DNA of 64,000 bases from Paenibacillus sp. SYP-B3998 (GTDB lineage: Bacteria; Bacillota; Bacilli; Paenibacillales; NBRC-103111): assembly GCF_010820665.1 (NCBI RefSeq), contig NZ_JAAIKC010000001.1:1488001-1552000 (forward strand). The letters are read 5' to 3'. The first letter of the stretch is position 1. Every line of letters starts with the position of its first letter. The notes under the pieces were generated by a model. That model saw nothing but the letters and a program-made list of their open reading frames with translations. It had not been told where the DNA came from and ran no database searches. Made by a program: the position numbers and the translations under genes. Shown piece after piece: positions 35,459 to 44,858 of this stretch.

Positions 35459-36421
35459 TTGGAAATTGTTAGGGTAGCTCCAAACGTACGCAAGGTTAGA
35501 ACGAATATAGCTGTTCTCGTTTTCCGTAATATAAAAAAAGTGCCTCAGCTGTACTTGTTGTCTTTATTACCTATTCTTTACATTCTCATTTTTAAATACG
35601 TGCCGATGTACGGCGCTGTGATCGCCTTTCAGGATTATGTTCCCCATAAGGGATTTTTTGGGAGCGACTGGGTAGGGTTAAAGCATTTTAATACGTTTTT
35701 TAATTCTTATGAATTTTGGAAGGTCATCAAGAACACGCTTGGGCTTAGCTTTTATGGACTTCTGGCGGGCTTTCCGTTTCCGATTCTATTGGCGCTTTGT
35801 CTAAATTATGTAGGTCGCTCTTCGGTAAAAAAGACCGTGCAGATGATCACCTACGCCCCGCATTTTATTTCGATGGTCGTTATGATCGGTATTATCGTGC
35901 AATTATTAGATCCCAAAACAGGCATAGTCAATATGATCATTGCGCAATTGGGCTTCGAGAAAGTAGATTTCTTCGGGAATCCAGATAACTTTAAATCGCT
36001 TTACGTTTGGTCGGGTATTTGGCAAAATGTAGGCTTCGGTTGTATCATTTATTTAGCAGCATTGGCTGCAATCGATCCTTCGCTGCATGAGGCAGCAGTC
36101 ATGGATGGGGCTAATAAAATTCAAAGAATGTGGCACGTGGATATTCCCGGTATAATCCCGGTTGCTAGTATATTGTTGATCCTCAATGTAGGGAATATGA
36201 TGGACGTAGGGTTCGAAAAAGTTCTATTGATGCAAAATCCATTGAATGTTAGCTCATCTGAAGTCATTGATACTTATGTGTACAAGGTCGGACTTTTGTC
36301 TACTGGGATTAAGTATTCTTACGCTTCAGCAATCGGACTGTTCACTTCCATCATCAACCTGATCCTTCTTTTCAGTGTGAATAAGGTCGCCAAAAAATTA
36401 GGGCAAACGAGCCTATGGTAA
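35459..36421 (+). CDS. Sugar ABC transporter permease, LplB type
   Basis: The 320-residue call uses TTG 35459, since AGGAGGAGG lies six bases in front; the frame reaches back to ATG 35399 without ribosome site. About six membrane helices are visible, and the permease EAA loop reads DPSLHEAAVMDGANKIQRMWHVDIPGI near residue 215-240, the contact site for the ATPase. No ATPase gene is present here, as usual for this family, where a shared MsmX-type ATPase serves. LplB/YtcP systems import oligosaccharides. Confidence 0.9.
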   Translation: MEIVRVAPNVRKVRTNIAVLVFRNIKKVPQLYLLSLLPILYILIFKYVPMYGAVIAFQDYVPHKGFFGSDWVGLKHFNTFFNSYEFWKVIKNTLGLSFYGLLAGFPFPILLALCLNYVGRSSVKKTVQMITYAPHFISMVVMIGIIVQLLDPKTGIVNMIIAQLGFEKVDFFGNPDNFKSLYVWSGIWQNVGFGCIIYLAALAAIDPSLHEAAVMDGANKIQRMWHVDIPGIIPVASILLILNVGNMMDVGFEKVLLMQNPLNVSSSEVIDTYVYKVGLLSTGIKYSYASAIGLFTSIINLILLFSVNKVAKKLGQTSLW

Positions 36422-36440
36422 AGAGGTGCAGAGTAAAACG

Positions 36441-37337
36441 ATGAAGTCAATCCGGATTAATGAATCGAGAAGCGATCAGCTATTTAACTTTATGAATTAC
36501 ACGTTACTTTGCCTCTTTACGCTAACCGTTCTATACCCACTTGTATATGTAATCAGTGCTTCCTTCAGTTCATCTGCGGCTGTGATCTCAGGTAAAGTTT
36601 GGCTGTGGCCAGTCGATATTTCCTTTCAGGGTTATGAAGCGGTGTTTAAGCACAAGCAAATCTGGGTTGGGTTTGCTAATTCGATGTATTATGCGATCGT
36701 GGGAACGTTCTTCAATGTCATCATGACACTCATTGCTGCTTACCCGTTGTCACGCAAAGACTTTTATATCCGAAATGGTGTCATGGCACTTTTTGTTTTC
36801 ACGATGATGTTTGGCGGGGGATTGATTCCTAACTATCTCTTAATAAAGGAACTCGGTCTGATCGATTCCCGTTGGGCCCTGATCATACCTGGAATCATGA
36901 GTGTAATGAGTGTGATTATCGCAAGGACGTATTTTCAAACGACAATTCCCGATGAGCTGCTAGAAGCGGCGCATTTGGACGGGTGTAGCGATTATAAATT
37001 TTTGATTAAAATTGTGGCTCCATTATCAGGCCCAATTATCGCGGTTCTTTCCTTGTTTTACGCGGTAGGGCATTGGAATACGTATTTTGCCGCTCTCCTT
37101 TATTTGAAATCACCAGATCTGTATCCACTCCAAATTATTTTGCGTGATGTGTTGGTTAAAAACGCGTTGGATGAGGAAATTATTACAGATGTTGTCGGTG
37201 CAGCGCAGCGTGAAGGAATGAGGGAACTTCTGAAATACTCACTCATTGTCATTTCCACAATTCCTGTTCTACTTGTTTATCCTTTTATTCAGCGGCATTT
37301 TGTTAAAGGCATGATGATCGGCTCGTTAAAAGGGTAG
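36441..37337 (+). CDS. Sugar ABC transporter permease, YtcP type
   Basis: The 298-residue call starts at ATG 36441; GTG 36426 in frame sits inside the only ribosome-site-like sequence (AAGAGGTG), so the later start is preferred. Six membrane helices and the EAA loop IPDELLEAAHLDGCSDYKFLIKIVAPLSGP near residue 175-205 place it with the inner-membrane partner of LplB-like permeases. It sits 19 bases after the first permease and 35 bases before the binding protein, forming a complete importer without its ATPase. Confidence 0.9.
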   Translation: MKSIRINESRSDQLFNFMNYTLLCLFTLTVLYPLVYVISASFSSSAAVISGKVWLWPVDISFQGYEAVFKHKQIWVGFANSMYYAIVGTFFNVIMTLIAAYPLSRKDFYIRNGVMALFVFTMMFGGGLIPNYLLIKELGLIDSRWALIIPGIMSVMSVIIARTYFQTTIPDELLEAAHLDGCSDYKFLIKIVAPLSGPIIAVLSLFYAVGHWNTYFAALLYLKSPDLYPLQIILRDVLVKNALDEEIITDVVGAAQREGMRELLKYSLIVISTIPVLLVYPFIQRHFVKGMMIGSLKG

Positions 37338-37372
37338 CGTTGAATACAGATATTACAAAGGGAGGAATACAG

Positions 37373-39019
37373 ATGCAAGGTATGAAATTATGGAGCTCAG
37401 CTTTATGCCTGACCATAAGTGCAACCGTTTTCTTAAGTGGATGTCAAACAGCAGATACGGCTGCTGAGGCATCTAAGCAACCAGGGGCTGCTCTGAACGA
37501 GGTAGTGAATCCGCCAGGCGTGCTGCCAATTACGAAAGAAAAGACGACGATAAAAGTGATGTCGAGAATTAATCCGACTGTAGAAAACTTCACAACGAAT
37601 GAATTTACGAAATGGTTGGAGGAGAAAACAAATATCCATATTGAATGGGATGTAGCCAGCGATCCACAGCAGAAACTGAATATTTCACTTGCCAGCGGAG
37701 AGTATCCCGATGTTTATCTAGGGTTTAACATCACACCTGTACAGCTATCTCTTTACGGAAAAGATGGCGTATTCATACCGCTTAACAAACTTATCGACAA
37801 ATATGGAGTAGAAACAAAAAAAATGTTCACGACGTTGCCTTATACGAAGGAGCTTTCGGCAACTGTTGACGGAACTATTTATGGACTACCGTCTGTGAAT
37901 GAGTGTTTTCATTGTACGCACAGCACCAAATTGTGGATGAACAAAAAGTGGCTAGATACTTTAGGCATGCAAGTGCCCACTACAACAGAAGAGTTTTATC
38001 AAGTGTTGAAAGCGTTTAAGGAAAAAGATCCGAACGGCAATAAAAAGGCAGACGAACTTCCGTTTGTCGGAGCAAACATTGCGAATTCCTATATTGACAC
38101 TTACATCATGCAAGCCTTCATAGACAGCGATAGAAGTATGCAGTTTTTGAAAGACGGTAAAATCCAAGTCGCTTTTAATCAGCCTGAATACAAAGAAGGA
38201 CTTAAATATTTAAACAAATTGTACAAGGAAGGTTTAATTGATCCCCAGTCGTTTACACAAGATAGGAATCAGTTAAGAAAGCTAGGCGAGAGCCCAGATG
38301 CAGTCATCTTGGGGGCTATTCCGGCACAAAATCCGACTGTTTTCAATTTATTGGAAGGAACGCGTTGGAAAGATTATGTGGCGGTCCCACCGCTCAAAGG
38401 GCCAACTGGCGTTCAAGCGTCCAAATACATCCCACAAGGGATAACTACGGGTTCTTTCGTCATTACGAATAAAGCCAAAAATCCAGAGATTGCTTTACGC
38501 TTGGCTGACTTCTTGTATTCGGAAGAAGCCACGATGCGCGCTGTTCTCGGTAGACCCGATCAGGAGTGGAAGGTCGCCGGATCAACAGATATCGGCATCA
38601 ACGGAAAGCCTGCTAAATACACGATACTTGGCAATACAGCTTCTGGCGCCAAGAATGCAACATGGGGACAAGTCGGTCCTTCCTTGCGCACCAATGAATG
38701 GCGTCTAGGGCAAACCGCCGATCCGAAAAACCCGCTGGAAGATTTACTTTATAAGGAAACACTTAATAAATACGAGCCTTACAAGCCAGATCCTAAGAAG
38801 ATGATTCCGACCTTATTCTTCACCAATGAGCAGTCTGATGAGGTCGCCAATATTAGTAAAACAATCGATGACTACAGGAAAGAAACGGTTGCGAGAATGA
38901 TTATAGGCGATTTGGATATCGATAAAAAATGGACTGAATATTTGAAAAACCTTGAAAATATGAAGCTCCCTCGCTACTTGCAAATCCATCAGGATGCTTA
39001 TAATTCAATGAAGAAATAA
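37373..39019 (+). CDS. Extracellular solute-binding lipoprotein of the sugar ABC transporter
   Basis: The 548-residue call starts at ATG 37373 with GGGAGG in front. The lipoprotein signal ends in lipobox LSGC (Cys near residue 24), so it is lipid-anchored outside the membrane. The body has the pattern of large binding proteins (LipO/YtcQ type): YPDVYLGFN, GVFIPLNKLIDKYG, GTIYGLPSV and a central KWLDTLGMQVPTTTEEFYQVLKAFKEKDPNG. The length is normal. It closes the transporter operon with a terminator. The remnant at 25841 is a second, lost copy. Confidence 0.92.
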   Translation: MQGMKLWSSALCLTISATVFLSGCQTADTAAEASKQPGAALNEVVNPPGVLPITKEKTTIKVMSRINPTVENFTTNEFTKWLEEKTNIHIEWDVASDPQQKLNISLASGEYPDVYLGFNITPVQLSLYGKDGVFIPLNKLIDKYGVETKKMFTTLPYTKELSATVDGTIYGLPSVNECFHCTHSTKLWMNKKWLDTLGMQVPTTTEEFYQVLKAFKEKDPNGNKKADELPFVGANIANSYIDTYIMQAFIDSDRSMQFLKDGKIQVAFNQPEYKEGLKYLNKLYKEGLIDPQSFTQDRNQLRKLGESPDAVILGAIPAQNPTVFNLLEGTRWKDYVAVPPLKGPTGVQASKYIPQGITTGSFVITNKAKNPEIALRLADFLYSEEATMRAVLGRPDQEWKVAGSTDIGINGKPAKYTILGNTASGAKNATWGQVGPSLRTNEWRLGQTADPKNPLEDLLYKETLNKYEPYKPDPKKMIPTLFFTNEQSDEVANISKTIDDYRKETVARMIIGDLDIDKKWTEYLKNLENMKLPRYLQIHQDAYNSMKK

Positions 39020-39051
39020 CTTAAACCTTTGATGAATTTGAAAGGTGTTAC

Positions 39052-39084
39052 GCTCCGCCTGCCCGATGGCAGGTGGGGCTTTTT
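39052..39084 (+). terminator. Rho-independent terminator of the transporter operon
   Basis: GCTCCGCCTGCC (39052-39063) pairs with GGCAGGTGGGGC (39068-39079) around CGAT with one mismatch, followed by five T. Confidence 0.8.
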
Positions 39085-39138
39085 CTCCATTGTGTTAGGA
39101 TGGGAGCATAATCCTGATCGATAAAGGAAGTGGCGGCC

Positions 39139-40002
39139 ATGCAAATAACGAATCATTTGTTGTATCATAAACTTTCTGATTTACGAGTGAAATTGATCGA
39201 CGCTAAACGAACCGTTTGTCCGCACGATTGGATACGTTTCGATTTTATACCCGAATACAATAAATTTTATTATATATGCGACGGCAACGGATGGATTAAA
39301 TTAGACGGCAAGCTATATCGGCCTCAAGCGGGGCAATTGTTCTTTGCCCCCGCAGGTGTTTTACAATCCTTTTCAGTAACTAACGAACCTCCTTATACGA
39401 TGTATTGGTGCCATTTCACTTCCAATTATGCGTTAAATCAATTATTTCGCTCTAGTGGAATTCCGAATCTCATATCTGTGGAGGAGGGCTCAGGCCTATT
39501 GGAATATTTTCGACAGCTAATCGATAATCGCAGTCAGGATGGGCTGACGACCTCGATCAAAATCCAGTCGGCCTTGTTTGAAATTATCGCGTACTTTATC
39601 GACCATGCAAGATTAGAAAGCTATGAGGATGTCAAATTCGCATCCATGAACAAATTGGTGGATACCATTAAATACATCGATGCGAACTTAGATAAAGAAA
39701 TAACCATTCATGAGTTGTCGCAAACGGCACATTTTCATCCGAACTATTTTATTCGTTTTTTTAAAAACCATCTTGGGGTACCGCCCATGCGTTATATTTA
39801 CGACCGAAGACTGGAGAGGGCAAAGGAATTACTCGGTTGCTTCACTTTATCGATTAATGAAGTTGCTCGTAGATCAGGATTTAATGATGCTTCTCACTTT
39901 TCAACCTCCTTTAAAAAGCATGTCGGGGTGTCACCCACTGATTTTCGTAATCTGTATACAGGGAACGATTCGATTCGCTCTAACGGCTCATTTTTAGGTT
40001 AG
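39139..40002 (+). CDS. Second AraC-family regulator of the glycan locus
   Basis: The 287-residue call uses ATG 39139 with AAAGGAAG upstream; GTG 39130 is in frame. A cupin-like sensor (about 10-140; NGWIKLDGKLYRPQAGQLFFAPAGVLQSF) is followed by two helix-turn-helix units (ITIHELSQTAHFHPNYFIRFFKNHLGVPPMRY and INEVARRSGFNDASHFSTSFKKHVGVSPTDFR). It lies between the transporter and the secreted multidomain gene and may control one or both neighbours. The effector is not known. Confidence 0.88.
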   Translation: MQITNHLLYHKLSDLRVKLIDAKRTVCPHDWIRFDFIPEYNKFYYICDGNGWIKLDGKLYRPQAGQLFFAPAGVLQSFSVTNEPPYTMYWCHFTSNYALNQLFRSSGIPNLISVEEGSGLLEYFRQLIDNRSQDGLTTSIKIQSALFEIIAYFIDHARLESYEDVKFASMNKLVDTIKYIDANLDKEITIHELSQTAHFHPNYFIRFFKNHLGVPPMRYIYDRRLERAKELLGCFTLSINEVARRSGFNDASHFSTSFKKHVGVSPTDFRNLYTGNDSIRSNGSFLG

Positions 40003-40044
40003 TTTTACAAAAAAAATAGTTAGTAAAGTTAATTTTTAATTCTA

Positions 40045-40058
40045 TGAAAACGCTTTAA
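40045..40058 (+). promoter_or_regulatory. cre-like box before the secreted glycan enzyme
   Basis: TGAAAACGCTTTAA matches the CcpA consensus at all but one position and lies 180 bases before the gene at 40226. Confidence 0.4.
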
Positions 40059-40075
40059 AATGGTAGAGTGAACAT

Positions 40076-40171
40076 GTGCATTCACTTGTAGGCGAAATTG
40101 GCTTTGAAACAGTGTCTCCTAAGAAAGGTGGTGTGATTACTCCTGATTTCATTCTAGCGCCTTACAATTAG
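40076..40171 (+). other. Open fragment, possible remnant of a lost gene
   Basis: GTG at 40076 opens a 31-codon frame (IGFETVSPKKGG... ending APYN then TAG). It has protein-like composition but no ribosome site before it. It may be a scrap of a deleted gene or chance coding. The sequence up to 40225 carries no other signal I can support. Confidence 0.2.
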
Positions 40172-40225
40172 GGGAATATAACAGCAAATACTCCAGCCGA
40201 TGGAGAAGTAAAAGCAGGTGCTATC

Positions 40226-42298
40226 ATGTTTGCATTTATCACTTTTATTGGGGCAGCTTGTTTGTTTACGTGCATCGTTACTGCTATTCGTTCTCTATTC
40301 CAAAAGACAGGCAATCGCGAGAACCTTATAAGTTATCTTAAGCAGGGGCGTTCGACCTCAATTCGTATGCTTAGGGTTCGTAAAAACTACCTCATCTTAG
40401 CTGGACTTTTTCTCTCTTGCGTAGGATTGCTTCCCGTCGTCCAAGCTCAGGCCGCTGGGCAGATGGTGATCGATAGCCTCGATGGCCCTGTAACACAGAA
40501 TGAAATTAATTCCTTCAAAGCATATATTCAAACCGTGGAGCCCGTCGTATGGCCTAATACCGGTTCCATGCAGAATGAATATGCCCAGGGCAAAAGTGGG
40601 GAAAGCATTAAAGCGATGGGGCTCATGTATGAACTTACTGGCGACACGGCAATTCTTGATCGCATGATCTACTTCTGCGACGTACTTCTTTCCCAAAGAA
40701 ATGATATTTTAGCTGCTCCCTATGGTCATCGGACCGCATGGACGAATTCGATAGCTCCCGTATGGCCGGGCAATAACACAGGGACTGCATCCGCAGATTC
40801 GGCGAACGGTGATCCGGTTGGTCACCTTGCTTACTGCGCCAAGCTTATTCTCCAGCAGCCCTCGCTTTGGAATACGTCGGTCGCTATTGGCGACGACTAT
40901 GGACATGGAGCGACGTATAGACAGCGAGCGGCTACTTTCGTAACAGAAGCAGATTATGTGGTTAACCAATTCCTTTTGCCGTCGCTGATTAATCTTTCAA
41001 ACGGGAATAAATACTATTTCTCTGCACAATCCCCTTATATGAGCGGAGGCGTTATGCCCTGGAATCAGCAGATGATGATATCCTACGGATTACAAAATTT
41101 GGCTGCTTCTCATGCCATCATTGGTGATAACGCATCGTTAGTTTCTCAATATGATGGGATTGTTCAAACGAACCTGAATTGGTTCTTTAGCGATAATTCA
41201 GCCAAGCAGACGTATACAGACAGTGCCGGTAATACCGCTTACAACTGGGGGTACAATCCGACACTTCTGGGAGGAGAAGACTCTAATCACGGCAGCTTGG
41301 ATGTAGCGGGTTTTTATCGAGCATTCCTAAGTGGGCGTTATGGGATCACGACCGCTATGATGATGCCGTTTGGCAACATGTATGCAGATGTGATGATCAA
41401 AGGACCTCATTATTTCGCAGGTCGCGTTGATGGAACGGATGGAACTGGGCACGGCGCATCAACCACGTATGCACGTAGTGGCAACCTCTTTTTAGCGGCT
41501 CTACGTCCTGATATGTATTACACACTAGCTAATGCGAATATACCTAATAAAACGACCTCGAGCATGGATACGTTCGCTCGCTTTATGTGGTTGAAGACGC
41601 AGCGGAACAATGGCGGAGATACGCAAGCGCCTACAACGCCCACCAATTTGACCGCAGCCGCAGTATCAGGCACACAAATCAATTTGACGTGGATGGCTGC
41701 TACAGACAATGTGGGCGTTACGAGTTATGAGGTTTACCGAGGAACCACGTTGGTGGGCACGTCTCCAACGACATCTTATAGCGATACAGGGCTCAATCCG
41801 TCTACTACTTACAGTTATAGGATAAAAGCGAAGGATGCAGCCGCAAATGCATCCGCAGCTAGTAATACGGCCAGTGCGACTACGACTTCAACACCGACGC
41901 CAACACTAAATCTTGCTCTGGGTAAAACGTACAGCGCTTCTAGTACTTGGAATGCTGCTTACGCCAGCGATAAAGCTTTTGATGGAAGCGCAGCTACCCG
42001 TTGGTCGGCGTCCAACGGATCATTGACCAATCAGTGGATCAGCGTGGATTTCGGCGCTAATCTATCATTTAGTAAGGTTGTAATCAAAGAAACGACTTTC
42101 CAACGGGTAACTTCTTTCAAACTTCAGTCTTCAAGCGACGGCGTAACCTATACGGATATTGGCGGCGCATCGGGTTCGACAATCGGAGCGATCAAATCGG
42201 TTAGTTTCACGCCAATAACATCCCAATATTTGAGATTGTACGTAACAACAGCAAGTGCCGTACCTACGATTAACGAGTTCGAAGTTTACAATCAATAA
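40226..42298 (+). CDS. Secreted multidomain glycan-active protein: unknown catalytic domain + FnIII + CBM32
   Basis: This 690-residue frame starts at ATG 40226, but ATG 40367 (residue 48) begins a standard signal peptide (LRVRKNYLILAGLFLSCV..., cleavage near VQAQA). The 47 residues before it form another hydrophobic helix and may not belong to the protein. After the signal, residues ~80-460 form a helix-rich domain (FKAYIQTVEPVVWPNT, GHLAYCAKLILQQP, PWNQQMMISYGLQNLAASHAI, GGEDSNHGSLDVAGFYRAFL) like an alpha/alpha toroid of lyases or glycosidases. I cannot assign a CAZy family. An FnIII domain (about 465-550) and a CBM32/F5-8C domain (about 561-690) follow. It probably makes the first extracellular cut for the locus. 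Confidence 0.75.
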   Translation: MFAFITFIGAACLFTCIVTAIRSLFQKTGNRENLISYLKQGRSTSIRMLRVRKNYLILAGLFLSCVGLLPVVQAQAAGQMVIDSLDGPVTQNEINSFKAYIQTVEPVVWPNTGSMQNEYAQGKSGESIKAMGLMYELTGDTAILDRMIYFCDVLLSQRNDILAAPYGHRTAWTNSIAPVWPGNNTGTASADSANGDPVGHLAYCAKLILQQPSLWNTSVAIGDDYGHGATYRQRAATFVTEADYVVNQFLLPSLINLSNGNKYYFSAQSPYMSGGVMPWNQQMMISYGLQNLAASHAIIGDNASLVSQYDGIVQTNLNWFFSDNSAKQTYTDSAGNTAYNWGYNPTLLGGEDSNHGSLDVAGFYRAFLSGRYGITTAMMMPFGNMYADVMIKGPHYFAGRVDGTDGTGHGASTTYARSGNLFLAALRPDMYYTLANANIPNKTTSSMDTFARFMWLKTQRNNGGDTQAPTTPTNLTAAAVSGTQINLTWMAATDNVGVTSYEVYRGTTLVGTSPTTSYSDTGLNPSTTYSYRIKAKDAAANASAASNTASATTTSTPTPTLNLALGKTYSASSTWNAAYASDKAFDGSAATRWSASNGSLTNQWISVDFGANLSFSKVVIKETTFQRVTSFKLQSSSDGVTYTDIGGASGSTIGAIKSVSFTPITSQYLRLYVTTASAVPTINEFEVYNQ

Positions 42299-42311
42299 AT
42301 GCAGCTAAAGT

Positions 42312-42352
42312 GACCGTATCGCCCTTATCGGCAATGCGGTCTTTCTTTTTTT
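42312..42352 (+). terminator. Rho-independent terminator
   Basis: GACCG (42312-42316) pairs with CGGTC (42337-42341), with an inner GCC/GGC pair, followed by a T run. It lies 13 bases after the secreted gene. Confidence 0.7.
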
Positions 42353-42512
42353 AAAAGTGATGGAAGCTAAACGAGGTTCGTTTGTTATTTGCTGCTTTAA
42401 AGAAACAACCTTAAAAAAAGGCATAGAAGTATAAGTAGGGATAATGAATATCTGATAAAGCGGTTGTAACATCGAATCATACACAGCATGATGTCGAGGG
42501 GAGGGACTGTAC

Positions 42513-44801
42513 ATGAGCAATACAAAGCTATGGTACCGTAATTCCGCTAAAAGTTGGGTACAGGCTTTACCTATAGGAAATGGAAGATTAGGAGGCATGG
42601 TATTCGGTAAAACAGATGAAGAGCTCATCGGCCTTAATGAGGATTCGGTTTGGTATGGCGGTCCCAATGACCGAATGAATCCAGAAGCTCCTGTTTATTT
42701 TCCGCAAATCAGAAAGCTTCTTATGGCTGGACAGGTGGAAGAGGCTCAGTACTTGGCAAGACTGGTGTTTACGCCAACCCCTAAGTATGCAAGTCCTTAT
42801 CAACCGCTTGGCGACTTGAATATTTGGTTAGATCGTCATCATGGGAAGGTCACTGATTATTATCGCGAGTTGGATTTGGATAGCGGCATCGCACGAGTTG
42901 ATTATCGCAAAGATGGTGTGGCTTATCGTCGCGAAATATTTAGCAGTGCAGTTGATCAGGTAATGATTGTTCATCTGACCTGCGAGAAGCCGAACCATAT
43001 CAGCTTAAGCACAAGCCTAAGCCGGAGACCCTTTGATCAAGGCGTGAAACGGCTAAGTGAGAACACTCTCGCCATGCAAGGACAGTGCGGACCGGGAGGT
43101 GTTGTTTACTGTGGTCTCCTGCATGCATTAACGGAGGGAGGAACGGTTCGTGTGATAGGTGATTTCATCTCTGTAGAGAAGGCGAGCAGTGTAACGCTTT
43201 TTGTCGCAGCAGGGACGACCTTTCGCAGTCCTGATCCACTCGCAACATGCACGGAGCAACTACAGTCCGCTCTTGGGAAGACCTACAGTGAGTTGCGGAC
43301 AGATCATGTCCAGGAACATCAACGACAATTCCGCCGGATGACCTTGGAATTGGGGGGGGAATTGGAACAAGAGCTGTCTCAATTACCTACAGATGAGCGA
43401 TTAACACGTGTTCAAGCCGGGGAAACGGACGCTGGTCTTATTTCTCTGTATTTTCAATATGGACGCTATTTATTGCTCGCGAGCTCAAGGCCGGGAACGC
43501 TACCCGCTAATTTGCAGGGAATCTGGAATGATCAATTCAAGCCGTCATGGGAATGTAATTATACAACCAACATTAACCTACAGATGAACTATTGGCCAGC
43601 TGAAGTATGTAATTTGAGTGAGTGCCACGAGCCATTGTTTGATTTCCTGGATCAGCTTAGGATTAATGGGCGCCAAACAGCCCGCACAATGTATAACTGT
43701 CGTGGATTTGTTGTTCATCATAACACGAACCTATGGGCAGACACCTTCATCAATGGTCAACTCGTGAGAGCCAACACTTGGCCAACCGGTGGAGCATGGC
43801 TCGCACTGCACCTTTGGGAGCATTTTCGGTATGGACAGAACATGGAGTTTCTATCCGAACGCGCCTATCCTACATTGAAGGAAGCGGCTGAATTTTTGCT
43901 CGATTATTTAGTCGAAGATGGGCAGGGTAGGATGGTAACGGGACCTTCCGTTTCACCTGAAAATAATTATTATTTGCCTGGCGGCGGTATCGGATTTTTA
44001 TGCATGGGGCCGACGATGGATTTACAGATCGTTCGAACGCTGTTCAGCAGCTGTATCGAAGCAGCCTCTTTGCTACAAACAGATTTTGAATTCGTTGAAC
44101 TTCTTCAGGCAGCTCTGCTGCGGATTCCCAACCTGCAGATTGGTAAATATGGACAACTGCAGGAATGGTTGGAGGATTATGAAGAGCCGGAACCGGGTCA
44201 TCGACATATTTCCCAATTATTTGCCCTACACCCGGGTGAAATGATTACAGCTGAGCAAACACCAGATTGGGCCCATGCAGCGAAGGTTACGCTGGAGCGC
44301 AGACTTACTAACGGCGGCGGTCATACAGGTTGGAGTCGCGCTTGGATTATTAATTTTTGGGCTCGTCTGCAAGAGGGGGAGAGAGCTTATGAGCATATAC
44401 AAGCATTGTTGCAATCTTCGACCCATCCTAATTTGTTTGACGATCATCCGCCATTCCAAATTGACGGGAATTTCGGTGGAACAGCAGCCATTGCGGAAAT
44501 GCTGATTCAATCGCATGCTGGAGAAATTCGCTTGCTTCCTGCTCTTCCTGCCGTATGGAAGAATGGTCGCATAACAGGTTTACGCGCTCGTGGCGGTTTG
44601 GAGGTAGATCTTGCCTGGGAGGATGGGCAATTAAGCTCAGCCGTTATGAAAATGAAGGCGAGCGGAAAGTGCCGCATTCGGAGTGTCAAAGGATTGCAGA
44701 TTTCATTGAATGGGGTTCTAATTCAGGTGAAAGCTCTAGAACCTTCTCTTTTTGAGTTTGAGACCCAAGAAGGAACTACCTACATCATTACGAGTGAATA
44801 A
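42513..44801 (+). CDS. GH95 alpha-L-fucosidase, cytoplasmic
   Basis: The 762-residue protein has AGGGGAGGG ahead of the ATG and no signal peptide. All GH95 signatures are intact: [25 protein letters not shown], the Asn-x-Asn of [15 protein letters not shown] near residue 350, Glu in PSVSPENNY near 489 and Asp in [17 protein letters not shown] near 650. These match the residues known to be catalytic in the Bifidobacterium AfcA enzyme (inverting alpha-1,2-L-fucosidase). Some GH95 members instead cleave alpha-L-galactose. It starts the second enzyme operon of the locus and is a better family match than the paralogue at 26124. Confidence 0.92.
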   Translation: MSNTKLWYRNSAKSWVQALPIGNGRLGGMVFGKTDEELIGLNEDSVWYGGPNDRMNPEAPVYFPQIRKLLMAGQVEEAQYLARLVFTPTPKYASPYQPLGDLNIWLDRHHGKVTDYYRELDLDSGIARVDYRKDGVAYRREIFSSAVDQVMIVHLTCEKPNHISLSTSLSRRPFDQGVKRLSENTLAMQGQCGPGGVVYCGLLHALTEGGTVRVIGDFISVEKASSVTLFVAAGTTFRSPDPLATCTEQLQSALGKTYSELRTDHVQEHQRQFRRMTLELGGELEQELSQLPTDERLTRVQAGETDAGLISLYFQYGRYLLLASSRPGTLPANLQGIWNDQFKPSWECNYTTNINLQMNYWPAEVCNLSECHEPLFDFLDQLRINGRQTARTMYNCRGFVVHHNTNLWADTFINGQLVRANTWPTGGAWLALHLWEHFRYGQNMEFLSERAYPTLKEAAEFLLDYLVEDGQGRMVTGPSVSPENNYYLPGGGIGFLCMGPTMDLQIVRTLFSSCIEAASLLQTDFEFVELLQAALLRIPNLQIGKYGQLQEWLEDYEEPEPGHRHISQLFALHPGEMITAEQTPDWAHAAKVTLERRLTNGGGHTGWSRAWIINFWARLQEGERAYEHIQALLQSSTHPNLFDDHPPFQIDGNFGGTAAIAEMLIQSHAGEIRLLPALPAVWKNGRITGLRARGGLEVDLAWEDGQLSSAVMKMKASGKCRIRSVKGLQISLNGVLIQVKALEPSLFEFETQEGTTYIITSE

Positions 44802-44858
44802 GGGATTGAAGAAGCGGCATTTCGTTCTTGAATTTTATCTATGTCAGGAGGGCATAAA

